This document shows, piece after piece, positions 12,201-23,923 of a stretch of DNA of 64,000 nucleotides. Below the pieces are notes generated by a model. It saw only the letters and a program-made list of their open reading frames with translations, searched no databases and was not told the DNA's origin. The stretch comes from Miscanthus floridulus (Eukaryota; Streptophyta; Magnoliopsida; Poales; Poaceae). The position numbers and the translations under genes were made by a program. Location: contig NC_089581.1 of the NCBI RefSeq assembly GCF_019320115.1, positions 68,428,485 to 68,492,484 of the forward strand, read 5' to 3'. The first letter of the stretch is position 1. Every line of letters begins with the position of its first letter.

Positions 12201-14246
12201 ATCCTACAGATTCTGATTCGACTTGAAGGTAGTGTTTCAGTTTAATTTCCTGAGCACCTGCTTCCAGTCAGCGACACATAATGTGTTGTTTTTTGTTGTT
12301 AGAATGATCTGAACTCAGTCCGTTGTTCAGGCCTAAAAATTACGTTTTTCCCAGTAGCACTTTGAATTTCAGACCAACAGAATCAAATTTGAGTATCTTA
12401 ATTCTTCATGGCTGTCAAAACCCATTGTGGGTCACATATTTTGCTATTGTATAAGAGTGTAGATAAGCAGAAGTCTATTAAATGGTGGGGATGCAAGTAA
12501 ACTTTCCAACATACTCGTGCTTCTCTGAGTCTAGATTTAACTTTCATCACATATTGACCAGAATGGAGCAATAATAAACTAATGTGCACATGTCATTTAA
12601 TTTTACATATATTAGCTATTGCTACATAGAAAGCTACTTTGCAATTTGGAAATGTGAATGGACTTGGGAAAATCTTTTGGTCGGACAAAGTTCCACTCTC
12701 TCATGTTGCTCTCTTCTCCTTTTGCCCATTTTAATATGGTTCGGCATCTATTTGTAATCATAGATATGCCTTTGTTTTTTTTTATAAAAGCCATCCTCTG
12801 CCTAATTGCTATCATTTCCCAAGAGGCCGAGATTGCATTCACTAGGATTAAGTTAGGTAACTATGATTTTCCAAGGGTTGTATACACAGAGCTACAGAAG
12901 AGGGGAAAACGTCCTTCAAGCCTGGTTCAAGAATCGGCCGGTATATGTTATTACCAGTTTGCAATTGCATAATGCATTACTGCAGAAGTCAGTAATCTAG
13001 AACTCAGGGTTGAGCATGTTTATCTCAAGCTTCTGCCAATGAGAGACTTGGTAAGTGAAATGAACCTGAAATGCCATGATATATATAATAAATGATATAA
13101 GGGTCTGCAGCACAACACTTGCTGCTTGATTAGAAATAAGTGCTTGTTAAGCAAAGCCGTTGTTGACAAAGAGAGCATCTGGTCCCAACCTTTTTCTCTA
13201 GCGGGAGCAGGTGCCAGCTGTTCATACCAACTGGTGGGCTGATTTTATTTATTTATTTATTGGAAACAAATGGTAGGAGCGCTGCCTTTTGATTAAAGAG
13301 AAGTGATTGAGAAGTGAGAACATACAAAAAAAAAGAAGCATCAAGGGATGCAAGCGGGAAACCGTAAGAGATACAACAGATCAGAGTTTAGAACAAAACA
13401 GCAAGGAACTTTGTGGTGTGCTGCTGGTGCAAAGCAGGTGCTAGAGTTGGTCTTTTTATTCACTAGCATGCATCTTCTAGACTGTTGTATTTGGTTCCAT
13501 CTGCTTCTTTAATGAAATGTTTAAACAAGTCTCCTGTATATTCAACAAAAAAAAATCCATTCTCACTGTGTTGCTAACATTTTCTTCTGGATTCTGAACT
13601 CTCTGTTATATTTGTGTGAAAATTATTGGTGCATAAAATATTTACAAGAATGCTATCTAACATATAATTCTTCAGCATGTTCTGGAGAAGTTATACGATA
13701 TACACACATTTCCATGTTCTCAGCAGCTACATATCACAGTAAATAATTGTTGGTTATCTCTTTATTAAAGATCAACATAATATGGTCAATGGCCCATTAT
13801 ATCAGCCGATGTTTTTCTTTTCTTTTCGCGAGAGATTAAAAGTTCATGAAGTCTGTGGGGTGCAGCCTTTTCATAAGATGAGTGTGGCCTTATCCAGTTC
13901 TTATTTTATCAGAACCTTTTGATCATTTGATAAACAAGAGCCACCTACCATGCTTTCCAGGTACTAATTTCATCAGATGCTTTGTAAGCATCAATGCTGT
14001 TGCGCTGCATGGCATTAGGTGGTAAGAATTCGGTTTGTGTTCTAATCAAATTAGGTTATGTGGAGGGAAAATGATAGAGGCATTCTCAAAGTCAAGTGTT
14101 AGCCTTTCGGGAAATCTCAAAAGGTTCGTTATACTAGATACGCATGCCCATCCTATTTCTGTTGTCGATGGGAATAGCCTTTCATAGTTTGGTTGACAGT
14201 TTGTTCTTGTTATTATCTTATTTAGTCTAGAGTAACTAGATTCATA
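9234..14246. other. Low-repeat DNA with no recognisable gene
   Basis: Composition is close to that of grass introns or gene flanks, with a GC-richer patch at about 9,990-10,350. Open frames (for example 10168-10548 minus and 12658-12972 plus) show no domain, no repeat of hydrophobic or charged residues characteristic of known families, and no convincing splice-linked partners. The segment 9,800-10,010 has inverted CTCCAAYAAT-type ends and could be an old MITE. A long intron or a non-coding transcript cannot be excluded. Confidence 0.4.
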
Positions 14247-14485
14247 CTCTCTTTGTCCTATAATATAGTGCATTCTAGGATATGTAAGACAAATTAAAAG
14301 AGAACGTAAAAGACACATGTACCCTCATTTTATTTCCTAATTAGACATTATCATCAATGTGATTAATGGTGATTGGTTGATAAATGAAAGTATTTAATAC
14401 AAAATTGGTTTTTGTCCTTAGAATGCATTATATTTGAGGACGATTTTTGAATGATAAAATACACTATATTACAGGACGGAGGGAG
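14247..14485. mobile_element. Stowaway-type MITE
   Basis: The ends are CTCTCTTTGTCCTATAATA and, inverted, CTCCCTCCGTCCTGTAATA. TA duplications lie at 14245-14246 and 14486-14487. Length 239 bp, AT-rich interior. The 3' end is the canonical CTCCCTCCGTCC Stowaway terminus. Confidence 0.8.
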
Positions 14486-15300
14486 TAGGAGACAATAGAT
14501 AGGATTAATAAACAGTTATATATGATGGGTAATGGGAGACATGCCGAGTAGTTAGTTTAAGGAAATGATAGTCTACATTTTGACTCGATAGGTGGCCATG
14601 ATGCTGCCATATATGCAAAGCAAAATGAGTAATTCACTCATTCCAGCTTTGAAGATCGAGGTTGTCTTTAATTTGCACATCACCCCTACATGATGGCACA
14701 AATTTCCTCCCACAAAACTGTTTGTTCGTCTGCTGGTTACCACATTTGATTATATACTCCAGCACTAATTATCAACTTTGTGGTTTCCCAGCTCTAATTA
14801 TCTCATTTCATCAGCTCCAGGCTCCAGCAACTTGTTATCAGTACTCGTGATTGTATTCTTACTACTGGGTTACCACTTACCACACCATCTGCTCATGTTC
14901 TTACTCTTGCAGTTTAGTTTCCATAGCCTTGCAGATTTATGTTGCCTACTCTAGTTACACTACACGATATGCCATCTCTGAATGCTACCATGTCCTAAAC
15001 CATTTGTACCCCGTTGTTTATGGGCAGCTAAAGGTGGCTGAGAGGATTTTTAGGCGGGAGAGTTCCACCGGCTCCGGATCTGAAAAAATAGCTCCACTCC
15101 ACCCAAACGACTCATTCCACGAAATCCAGATTAAAAAGCATGGATCTAGGGGCCAAATCCATAAATTTCATTAAACTACTCAATGGGTCCTCTGAAAATA
15201 CTTGTTTCATACATTCTCCTGGGGTTGGGGAAAATTACGCACTACCACCACTAATTACAATGTAGCACTTCTTTTCTATTTCTCGGTACGCATAGTATAC
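14486..15300. other. Intergenic DNA, nothing certain
   Basis: Open frames here (14662-15174) have no family character. Around 15020-15120 there is a stretch resembling a decayed MITE end. No gene is proposed. Confidence 0.4.
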
Positions 15301-15556
15301 TGCCCCTCTGAAATATCCTAATGGCTAGAGGGAGGATGAGTAGCCTATAAAAATTTTTACAGCAACACTTAGCAAACCGGTTAGACAAATATGAGGCAAA
15401 GTGAGTGTTGGGCTAGCCTACTGTCGGGTACCATAAAAAGGGGTCCCCTAAGCAAAAACCGAAAAAATCGCTTAGACCCCGTCAAAATCAAAGCCAAGAG
15501 ACAACTATTGGCTAACCCCCGGCCTTGTCCGAGGCCACCGACTCTCCGCCTTGCAC

Positions 15557-15790
15557 GAGGCCTCGCACGAAAGGCCTCGGACGGCCTACCGAATCTCCGC
15601 CTCGCTCGAGGCCTCGCACGAAAGGCCTCGGAGGGTCTACCGATTTTCCGCCTCGCTCGAGGCCTCGCACGCAAGGCCTCGGACGGGGAACCGATTCTCC
15701 GTCTCGCTCGAGGCCCCGCGTGTAAAGCCTCGGACGAGATGCCGATTCTCCGTCTCGCTCGAGACCGGCTCGCCAATAACCCCGTCGCCT
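15557..15790. repeat. 51-bp tandem repeat in 5' LTR
   Basis: GAGGCCTCGCACG recurs at 15557, 15608, 15659, 15710 and (degenerate) 15761, an exact spacing of 51. The array is repeated in the 3' LTR (about 25985-26215) and, inverted, in the solo LTR at 36009-36240. Confidence 0.9.
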
Positions 15791-16441
15791 CTGCCTCGAC
15801 CGATCTCCCCAACACAGCGTCATGTCCAATTAATGCGACCAACCACTCTCGCGACATCAGCCGGATGACGGCTCGATACAGCAGAGCGGCCAACGGAACA
15901 GGAAGTCGCATCAACACCATACCATCCAGGACAGGACAGGGCAGGGGTTACCGGCCGCTGTGCTCGGTACTGTGCCCACGACCGGCGCCCGCACTACACT
16001 GTGCTACCTAACCCCTGCTCCAGGAACAACGCAGCGTGGGGAGTCAAGTCTGGGTCACTATAGCCTCGGAATCAGTGTATAGGACCAACTGCTCCCTCCA
16101 AGCCTCGACAATCCACTTCAGAGTCTCGGCAACCTCAAGATTCGCACCCGCCGAGCCCCTCATGATGGCTCGGCCCCGGCACCAACTGAGCCTCGGCTCT
16201 TTACGCGGTCAACACACAGCAACCGACACTTTGCCCGCCATGCCCTGCTTCAAGCTATCACTGGAGCCCCCATGTCGCACAGGATCGGGTGTGACCGGTG
16301 CGTCGCCCCAGTGCATCAAGGACGAGGACCGCTCCGTCGACCATGCCGCCATAGTGACAAGCTATAGGGCTAGGAAACGTCACCTCCGCTCATAGGACGC
16401 CGCATAGCGAACGCATGTACCACCCCTATCCCCCCTTCAAC

Positions 16442-16449
16442 TATAAAAG
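16442..16449 (+). promoter_or_regulatory. LTR TATA box
   Basis: CTATAAAAGGGAGGGACC sits in the U3 part of the LTR. The same sequence is found in the 3' LTR at 26872-26879 and inverted at about 31438-31447 in the solo LTR. It is the probable RNA polymerase II start signal of the element. Confidence 0.6.
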
Positions 16450-16951
16450 GGAGGGACCGGGGCTGTTTCTAGGGATGGGCTCATGAGATAGACAAACGCG
16501 AACACAGATAGACAGACTCACTCACTCGCACATAAGCGACACTCTGTAACACACACGCTTCCTCGCTGCCTGAGATCAACACCTCAAGCAATTCGCACTG
16601 CTCCTCGCAGAGACCTAGGACTGGCTCCCTCTCTCACCCTGCTTGTAACCCCCTACTACAAGCACTTCGGTGCGAGGAATACAAGATCGATCTCTCAGAC
16701 TAGACGTAGGGCACCTATTGTCTGAACCAGTATAAACCTTATGTCTCTTTGCATCACCATCCGGGATTAGGGGCACGCAGTATATTTTCACTAGTTGGTT
16801 GAGGGCCCGTCGATCCAAAACACCGACAGTTGGCGCACCAGGTAGGGGATCTACTGCGTGTCATCTTCGTCATCCCGACAAGTTCTAGATGGCAGACCCT
16901 GTACGACCACTGCATCTCGGCACGATAATCTAGTTCGGGAGCCTAGAGTTT

Positions 16952-19546
16952 ATGTCTCTAGGATATGAGTACGATATGGTACTCCTCTCACCCAGAGTCC
17001 CACTGACTGTTGACGACGTCACGTCCCAGCAGCCTAGGCGTAGGCGGCGCCCAGGCCACCGCTCTCATCACGCTCGCCGGGCACGGCACGGGCAGGACCA
17101 CCCCGACACTGCGCAAGCTCAGGGCGACGCGCCGTGCTCCACCGGTATCCCACGCCCAGTTGTTGGCACAAGGTCCCTGGTTGGGGACCAGTCTAGCCTG
17201 AGCCTAGACAAGGGAAAGACGCCGGTGGCATGCGGTGATGCCCCATCATCAAGCTCTGCCCTGCCACCTCCTGAGGAGTCGACTTCGGTGGAGCAAAGCC
17301 TAGTGATGGCACCATCCCCGTACCCCTTCGGGTTGAGAAATGTCGCCGCCACCTATGCTTCTGCCTACGCTTCCGCTCACGTAGAGCCCTCAGGACGCCA
17401 CCAACGCTTCGCCCTCGACTTCGACACCACGACTTCGACCCACACCCACGCTGACTCCTTGGAGGACGACGAGGCATGGGCCGGAGCAGACTTCTCTGGA
17501 CTTTGCGACCCTAAAGCCATGCGCCGCTTCTTGGCCACGAGCGACTACTGCTTCGGCTACTCCGACTCTGATGACGAAGGCACTTACGACCCCACTCGTG
17601 AGTGCTTCCAGGTCAGACTCGGGATGCCAAGCACAGGTGATGAGGACGAAGCAATTAAATCTCAGGTCTTGGCCGATTTCGTGGCAGAGTGGACCGACAC
17701 CCAACTGCCACCTGCTCAAGTCCAGGTGGAATGCTGGACCATGTACTTCGACGGGTCCCTGATGAAGACCAGGGCAGGCGCGGGTCTGCTCTTCATCTCA
17801 CCCCTCGGAGTGCACATGCGCTACATGATTCGGCTCCACTTCGCCGCCTCCAACAACGCAGCCGAGTATGAAGCCCTCGTCAATGGCTTGTAGATCGCCA
17901 TCGAACTTGGAGTGCAACGCCTCGACGTGCGGGGCGATTCGTAGCTCATTATCGATCAAGTAATGAAGGAGTCGAACTGCCATGACCCCAAGATGGAGGC
18001 ATACTACAAGCTAGTACGTCGCCTCGAAGACAAGTTCGACGGTCTCGAACTCAACCACATCGCGCATAAATTCAATGAGGCCATGGATGAACTGGCAAAG
18101 ATGGCATCAGCGTGGGCCCTGGTCCCTCTGAATGTCTTCTCTAGAGACCTCCACAAGCCTTCCATCGACTACGCCTCGGCAGTAGAAGAGGGCCCAGCGA
18201 TCGAGCCCACCGTAGGGCTCGAGGCCCCCTCTGTCACCGAGACTCCTTCGGCCGAGCCCAAGGTCATGGAAGTCAATGCGGAGCCTCCCGAGGCCAACCA
18301 GGGCATAGACTAGCGAGTCTCGTTCCTTGATTGCCTCGTCCAAGGAGAGCTTCCCGCAGACAGGACCGAAGCTCGACGGCTTGCTCGCCGAGCCAAGACT
18401 TACGTCCTCAGCAACGGTGAGTTGTACCGGCAAAGCCCATCTGGCGTCCTCCAACGATGCATCACCACCGAGGCAGGTCGAGCCCTACTTTGGGACTTGC
18501 ACGTGGGAGCCTGCGGGCACCATGCAGCGCCTCAGATGCTCGTTGGAAACACTTTTCGCCAAGGGTTCTACTGGCCAACGGCTGTTGCTGACGCCACCAA
18601 GCTCGTACGCTCCTGCGAGGGATGCTAGTACTACGCACGGTAGACGCATCTCCTGGCCCAAGCCCTCCAAACCATCCCCATCACATGGCCATTCGCCGTG
18701 TGGTGGCTCGACATGGTTGGGCCTCTACAGAAGGCCCCCGGGGGCTTCACCCATCTACTGGTAGCAATCGATAAGTTCTCCAAGTGGATCGAGGCTTGTC
18801 CGATCAATCGAATCAAGTCTGAGCAAGCGGTGCTGTTCTTCACTGATATCATCCACAGGTTTGGGGTTCCAAACACCATCATCACCGACAACGGGACATA
18901 ATTCACCAGCCATAAGTTCCTGACATTCTGCGATGACCATCACATCCATGTGGCCTGGTCGGCCGTAGGACATCCTAGGACAAATGGCCAAGTAGAGCGT
19001 GCCAACGGCATGATCCTACAAGGCCTTAAGCCAAGAATATACAACCGGTTGAAGAAATTTGGCAAGAAATGGCTTGCCGAACTCCCATCGGTCATCTAGA
19101 GCCTGAGGAACACCCCGAGCCGAGCCACGGGGTTTACACCGTTCTTCCTGGTCTATGGAGCCGAGGCCATCCTCCCCACTGACTTAGAGTATGGTTCCCC
19201 GAGGCTATAGGCCTACAACAAACAAAGCAACTGCACTGCCCGCGAGGATGCCCTCGACCAATTGGAGGAAGCCTGAGACATTGCGCTACTACATTCGGCC
19301 AAGTACCAGTAAGCCCTATGATGCTATCAAGCCCGGTGCATTCAAAGCCGAGACCTGAAGGTGGGTGACCTGGTGCTGAGGCTGAGGCTGAGCAACAAGG
19401 GCCGCCATAAGCTAACCCCACCATGGGAAGGACCATACATCGTCGCCTAAGTGCTGAAGCCCGGGACCTACAAGCTAGCCAATGAGAAGGGCAAAATCCT
19501 CACCAACGCTTGGAACATAGAACAGCTACGTCGCTTTTACCCTTAA
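16952..19546 (+). pseudogene. Truncated gag-pol of the Tat element (gag N terminus, RNase H, integrase)
   Basis: One reading frame from the ATG at 16952 to TAA at 19544-19546 carries all recognisable domains, interrupted only by stops. Codons 1 to about 230 are the acidic, Ser/Pro-rich gag N-terminal region. It passes without a break into KSQVLADFVAEWT and an RNase H domain with catalytic Asp (MYFDGS), Glu (NNAAEYEAL), Asp (RGDS) and Asp (MDELAKMAS). An integrase follows: an H2C2 zinc finger (DLHVGACGHH ... CEGC) and a D,D(35)E core with Asp at 18710, Asp at 18887 and Glu at 18995. The rest of gag, the protease and the reverse transcriptase are missing, so an internal deletion fused gag to RNase H. 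At least ten in-frame stops disable it, nearly all explained by C-to-T change. Confidence 0.9.
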
Positions 19547-20168
19547 ATTTCCAAGCATTGTATACATTGTTTCTCGAAATACAATTAAGAAGCGTTCTTT
19601 AGTTGTTCTAATTTTTTAAGAAACCCCTGGGCCCATCAAGGGCCTCAGCGATATGATAACTCCATTTGGGAGACTCGGCTCCACCTTTGTAGAGGTGCCC
19701 ACTGCGGGGCTCGAACAAGACTCAGCTCTGCCTCTATAGAACCAAGCCTCCCTCGGGGGCTAGAAGGGGGGACTCCCCCCTAAGTCCCACGAACCATTTT
19801 TTAGTCGTTTTTCAAAAAAATTTCTACGCCAAACTCTCTAGCACGCTCTAACAAATCAATTGTAAAAGACCTAAGGACCAAAAGTCTGTCTCAGGGCTAA
19901 AAGGCCGGCCGAGTTGTGAGACGGCCTACGCCTCTGGGCTATGGCACTCCCTCACCACCTTTTTGCCCTAGGGACAGCTTAGGCTCCAAGGAAGTTTTTT
20001 GCAAGTGATATGTTCAGAAACAAGACAGAGGGCAGAGGCTCGGAAATACAATAAAAAATGATTAAGAAGCATAGACGCACAAGTACTTTAAAAAGGCCTC
20101 AACGGCCGCCAGCGTTATGATACGGTAACGTAATCCCTAATTTATTTACATGGCCTCTTGGGCCCAAG

Positions 20169-23100
20169 TCAAGGCTCAGGGTCTCCAGCATCGGCGGACG
20201 GTGTGGGAGGGACTACCTCCTCTTCGAACAGCTTGGCTAGCGCCGTGCCGAGGCCCTCAGCCACCTCCATCAGCTTCATGACCTCCTCATCGGCCTCCTT
20301 GTCTTCCTCGGCCAGGATGTAGCCATCGCTGATGGCCTCGAGGTCGACGCTGGCGTAGTGCGACGAGATGATGGCCAAGGCATGCTTGACGCCCATGTGC
20401 AGCGCCACTTGGAGTCGCTTGCGCACTTGGCCACTCAACGTGATCAAGCGGCTCCCAAGGGAGCTGCCCGACTAGACCCCCTCAACCTCCAGGGCCTCGC
20501 AGGCGGTACGGGCAGCGCTCCGCAGTGTGTTGTGCCCCTCGATCTCGACCTTGAGCACCACTTGCACCGCGACGGAAGCCTCAGCTACCCAGGAAGCCTC
20601 CTTCTCTAACCCTACGCCGAGACAAGTAGGATGGGGTTAGGCGCGAAAGAAAATAAGCCAAACAGGGGCAAAGGACTATAGGACTCACCCTCAGCTTTCT
20701 CTTTCCAGCACTGGGCCTCGACCCGAGAGGCCTTGGTTTTCTCCTTCCAGCCCTAGACCTCAACCCGAGAAGCCTCGGCCGCCCTAGAAGCCTCTTTCTC
20801 TAGCTCTGCATCACACCAGGGAGTTAGGGGTCGAACACAAGAAAAACAAATAAAACAAGGGGAACAGGACTCACCCTCGACCTTTCCCTTCTAGACTAGA
20901 GCCTCGGTCCGGGAGGCCTTGGCCACCTTGAGGGCCTCCGCTAGGGTGCCTTTCATCAGTAGGTGCGCGCCCTGCTTTGCCCCTAGCTGCCCAGCGAGGG
21001 CCTTGGCAGAGGCCGTTGCTTCTTCAGCCTAGGACCTGAAGGTGTCCCGATCGCTGGCCATGTGGGTCAGCTCCTCCTCTAGCTCCTTGACCCATGCTGC
21101 CAAAGGGGCGACCTGCTCCTGAGCCATGGCTGCCTTGGCCTTCATATCGGCACAGCGAAGGCAGAGGTCCTCCACCTCCGCGCTCCACGCCGAAAGAAGC
21201 TTGTTGGCATCGGCGAGCAAGCCCTTCTGCCACTGGAGCTGGTCCTAGACATCCCTCTCCCATTGGAGGAACAATGACTTCCCAAGGGACCGGTTATCAA
21301 GCTCCTGGATAGGCAGAACAGGGGTCATGCACTACGAGAAAACTCAGAAAAAGACGACACCGCACGAGAAAAGAAGGCGCGTACCTGGGTGACCCTGGGC
21401 AGATCATCGGCCATGACGGATAGCGCTGTCCACAGCGACTGCTCCACCAGACAGCAGTATTGCTTGAAGGTGTCCTAACGCCCCCCTCGGCCGCGTCCTC
21501 AAGGGCAAATAGATGCTCCCCCTCAGGGTCATCCCGGCTACGCCACAAGACGCGTGGGTGATCCCACCCGCGTGGCTCGGGTTGTACCCGCATGAGGGCC
21601 AAGTTTCCCTCGCTAGAGGTCAGAGCCGGCTGCTCCACGGTGCTGGCCGCCTCGGCATCTGAGACCTCCTTCCCTCAGGAAGTATTGTTGGAGGAGACCG
21701 AATGGACCTCCACTTCCCAGGCGCTCTCCTGCAACGGTGGCGGGCCTTGAACCGGCGGCGGTATTTTGAGTGACTTACACAGCGCCAGGGTAGGCACCTC
21801 CGCCTGACACTTTCGGCTAAAGGCAAAACACCCACTTGGTCAACACATAACCATAAAGCGAGCAGGAGATGATATGAACTCCGCTAAAAAAGACTCACCT
21901 TGAGCGGGGATGCAACCGCTTCGGCACTGCGACCCTCCTCTGCAACGGTGGTGGCAGCGACGGTGGCACGACCTCTATATCCGTCGGTGCTGGCCAGCCG
22001 TCGCCGGACTTTGGCGCCCCCTCGACCCTCCATGGGGGTAGTTGCGTCGCCCCCGCCGCCACCTGCTCCACCTCCACCGTCGAACCCACCGGGCTCATGG
22101 CACGCTTCCCCAACACCCGTGCCTCGGGCATGTCGGCCTCGGCCTCAGGGTGGGTGATCGCCAGCCCTGAGGTGTCCTCTCCTTCTCCTCCTCCTAGAAG
22201 CACCGGGCTGCTCACCAATGCCCCAAGCGCTGTCCCCCCGACGTTGGGGAGATGGTCTAGGGGACCCCGCCCCATCTCGCTCTCGTCATCTCCGCCCAAA
22301 GAATCCATCGACAGTGATGGCGATGGAGACACCTCCACTAGAAGACCGTTCTGCCTCTACTGTCGGCGGCGCTTCTCTAGTTCATCGCGCTCAAGGATCT
22401 TCCTCTTGCGCTTTGCCTCCTCAGCGTCCTTCCACTTCTTCTACGCCTCGGCGTGCGCCTGGTTCACCGCCCGCCGCTCTACGTCCTCAGGAACGGGCAG
22501 TGGGGAGGCTCGCACGTCTCTCATCCCCTGTAGAAATGGCGAACACAAATAAGGGAATGGGAAATGGTGAGGAACGAGGAGGCCTTGGGGGCCGCAGCGG
22601 CGTGTGACTTACTAGAGAAAGGTACCCCCATGATGGATGCATCGCGAATGGGGCTAGACCACCGATCTTCAACCGCCCCTCCACCATCTCCCTCACCCGA
22701 CGCAGAATCTCCTTATCGGAGAGGGTGAAGGTAGACATCCGGATGCCCTCAATTGGCTCACCCGGTGTCATCTCGAACAGGCGCCACTGCCGAGCCATCA
22801 GTGGCAGCACCCTTCGATGGTGGAAGGCAGCCACGACCATAGCCGCCGTAAGGCTACGGTTCCACAGCCTCTCCAGCCCCTCTAGGAGCGGCTGTAGCTT
22901 GGGCTGGTTGGCCAGTGGGACATCGTACCTCCACTTCTCCAGACAGTTCTCCATGATCCGCCCGATGTAGGGGGGAAGTCCACCATCGTCGTTGTGGAGG
23001 TAGAACCAGCTGGTGTACCAGCGGTGATTGGTTGACGCGAGCTAGGCCCGTCGGCTTGGTGGTATGCCCCGCCCGGAAGAGGTGGAGCCACAGCTCCCAA

Positions 23101-23447
23101 TGGGGGGTAATACCCAAGTACCCTTTGCAGACGGCGATGAAGATGGCCGCCTGTGCAATGGAGTTGGGGTTGAAGTTGTGAAGCTCCAGGCCATAGTAAT
23201 GCGGGAGCGCTCGCATGAACCGGTCTACCGGCAGGCCAAGACCACGCTCGTGGAAAGACACGAAGTTCATGATGTACCCGTCACGTGGCCTTGGCTCTGG
23301 CTCGTCTGACGGAGCAATCCACTCTGGCCTATTAGGGTCGGTAACTGGGCGGAGAAGGCCATCGTCGATGAGCGACTGCAGTGTCTCCACGGACACGTCG
23401 GACGAACCCCAAGGATCCACTGAGAGGATGATAGGGCCACCGGCCAT
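20169..23447 (-). pseudogene. Antisense extra gene of the Tat element (putative gypsy-type transposase domain, PF04195-like), decayed
   Basis: From ATG 23447 on the minus strand the product begins MAGGPIILSVDPWG and contains GYIMNFVSFHERGLGLP, RFMRALPHYYGLELHN and SIAQAAIFIAVCKGYLG. This is the signature of the domain annotated in grasses as putative gypsy-type transposon (PF04195). Around 23,030-23,080 the frame shifts by one base and continues as WYTSWFYLHNDDGGLPP and the frame 22954-22487. Further fragments follow in other frames: an acidic Ser/Pro-rich part (22338-21895), a coiled coil rich in Glu/Lys/Ala (21263-20900) and an acidic C terminus (20447-20169). The frame changes with GT/AG-like borders suggest several exons, as known for antisense genes downstream of pol in Tat elements. 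Its role is unknown. Stops and the frameshift make it non-functional here. Confidence 0.75.
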
Positions 23448-23475
23448 TGCGCAGTGGAGAATGTGGCTACGGCGG

Positions 23476-23480
<5 letters not shown>

Positions 23481-23518
<38 letters not shown>
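23481..23518. repeat. (CT)19 microsatellite upstream of the antisense gene
   Basis: Nineteen CT dinucleotides start 33 bases upstream of the antisense ATG at 23447, so on the coding strand they form a (GA)19 tract in the presumed 5' UTR. GA tracts are frequent in plant core promoters and leaders. Confidence 0.9.
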
Positions 23519-23521
<3 letters not shown>

Positions 23522-23923
23522 TCTCTCCCTCACCCTTCTCCTGTCTTCTCCCTGGTGCTCTCTGTTCCTAGCAACAGCTCGAGGGCAGCAAAGGTGAATG
23601 CAGGCAAGGTAAAGAGGAGGGGCAAGTCTCGTTATGTATTTATGCAGGAAGGGATGAAGCAAACGGGCAATGAAATCAGGGAAGTTTCCCTCGAATCTGA
23701 TACAGTTAATCTAGATCCGATTTTACAGCCCACGTACCCACCTTTTCCTTATTAATCGCATGAATAGTTATGTCCCATCCGCTGACACAGCATCGTGTTC
23801 GACCGCTGCAGCGGCAAGCGCCATTCTGCCTCCCCAAGAAAACTACCTCAAAAGGCACACCTGCCATTGTTAGCCAATGGGGGGGAATATCCCCCACCCA
23901 ACTCCTTTTAGACGAAGGAACTG

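Larger units (their letters stand above)
15422..16828 (+). repeat. 5' LTR of the Tat element
   Basis: It runs from TGTCGGGTACCATAAAAAGG to CCAAAACACCGACA (1,407 bp) and matches 25854-27258. It contains a 51-bp tandem array (15557-15790) and a TATA box (16442-16449) about 390 bp before its end. Open frames of up to 206 codons in this LTR come from the 51-bp array and are not genes. Confidence 0.95.

Noticed and set aside
15557..15790. Regular 51-bp spacing suggestive of a CRISPR-like array
   Set aside because: The repeats are head-to-tail with no unique spacers and lie inside a plant LTR.
15381..16011. Overlapping frames of up to 206 codons on both strands
   Set aside because: They arise from the 51-bp LTR repeat, whose length is a multiple of three and whose GC-rich composition lacks stops. 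The same frames recur at 25734-26494 and, inverted, at 35986-36268.
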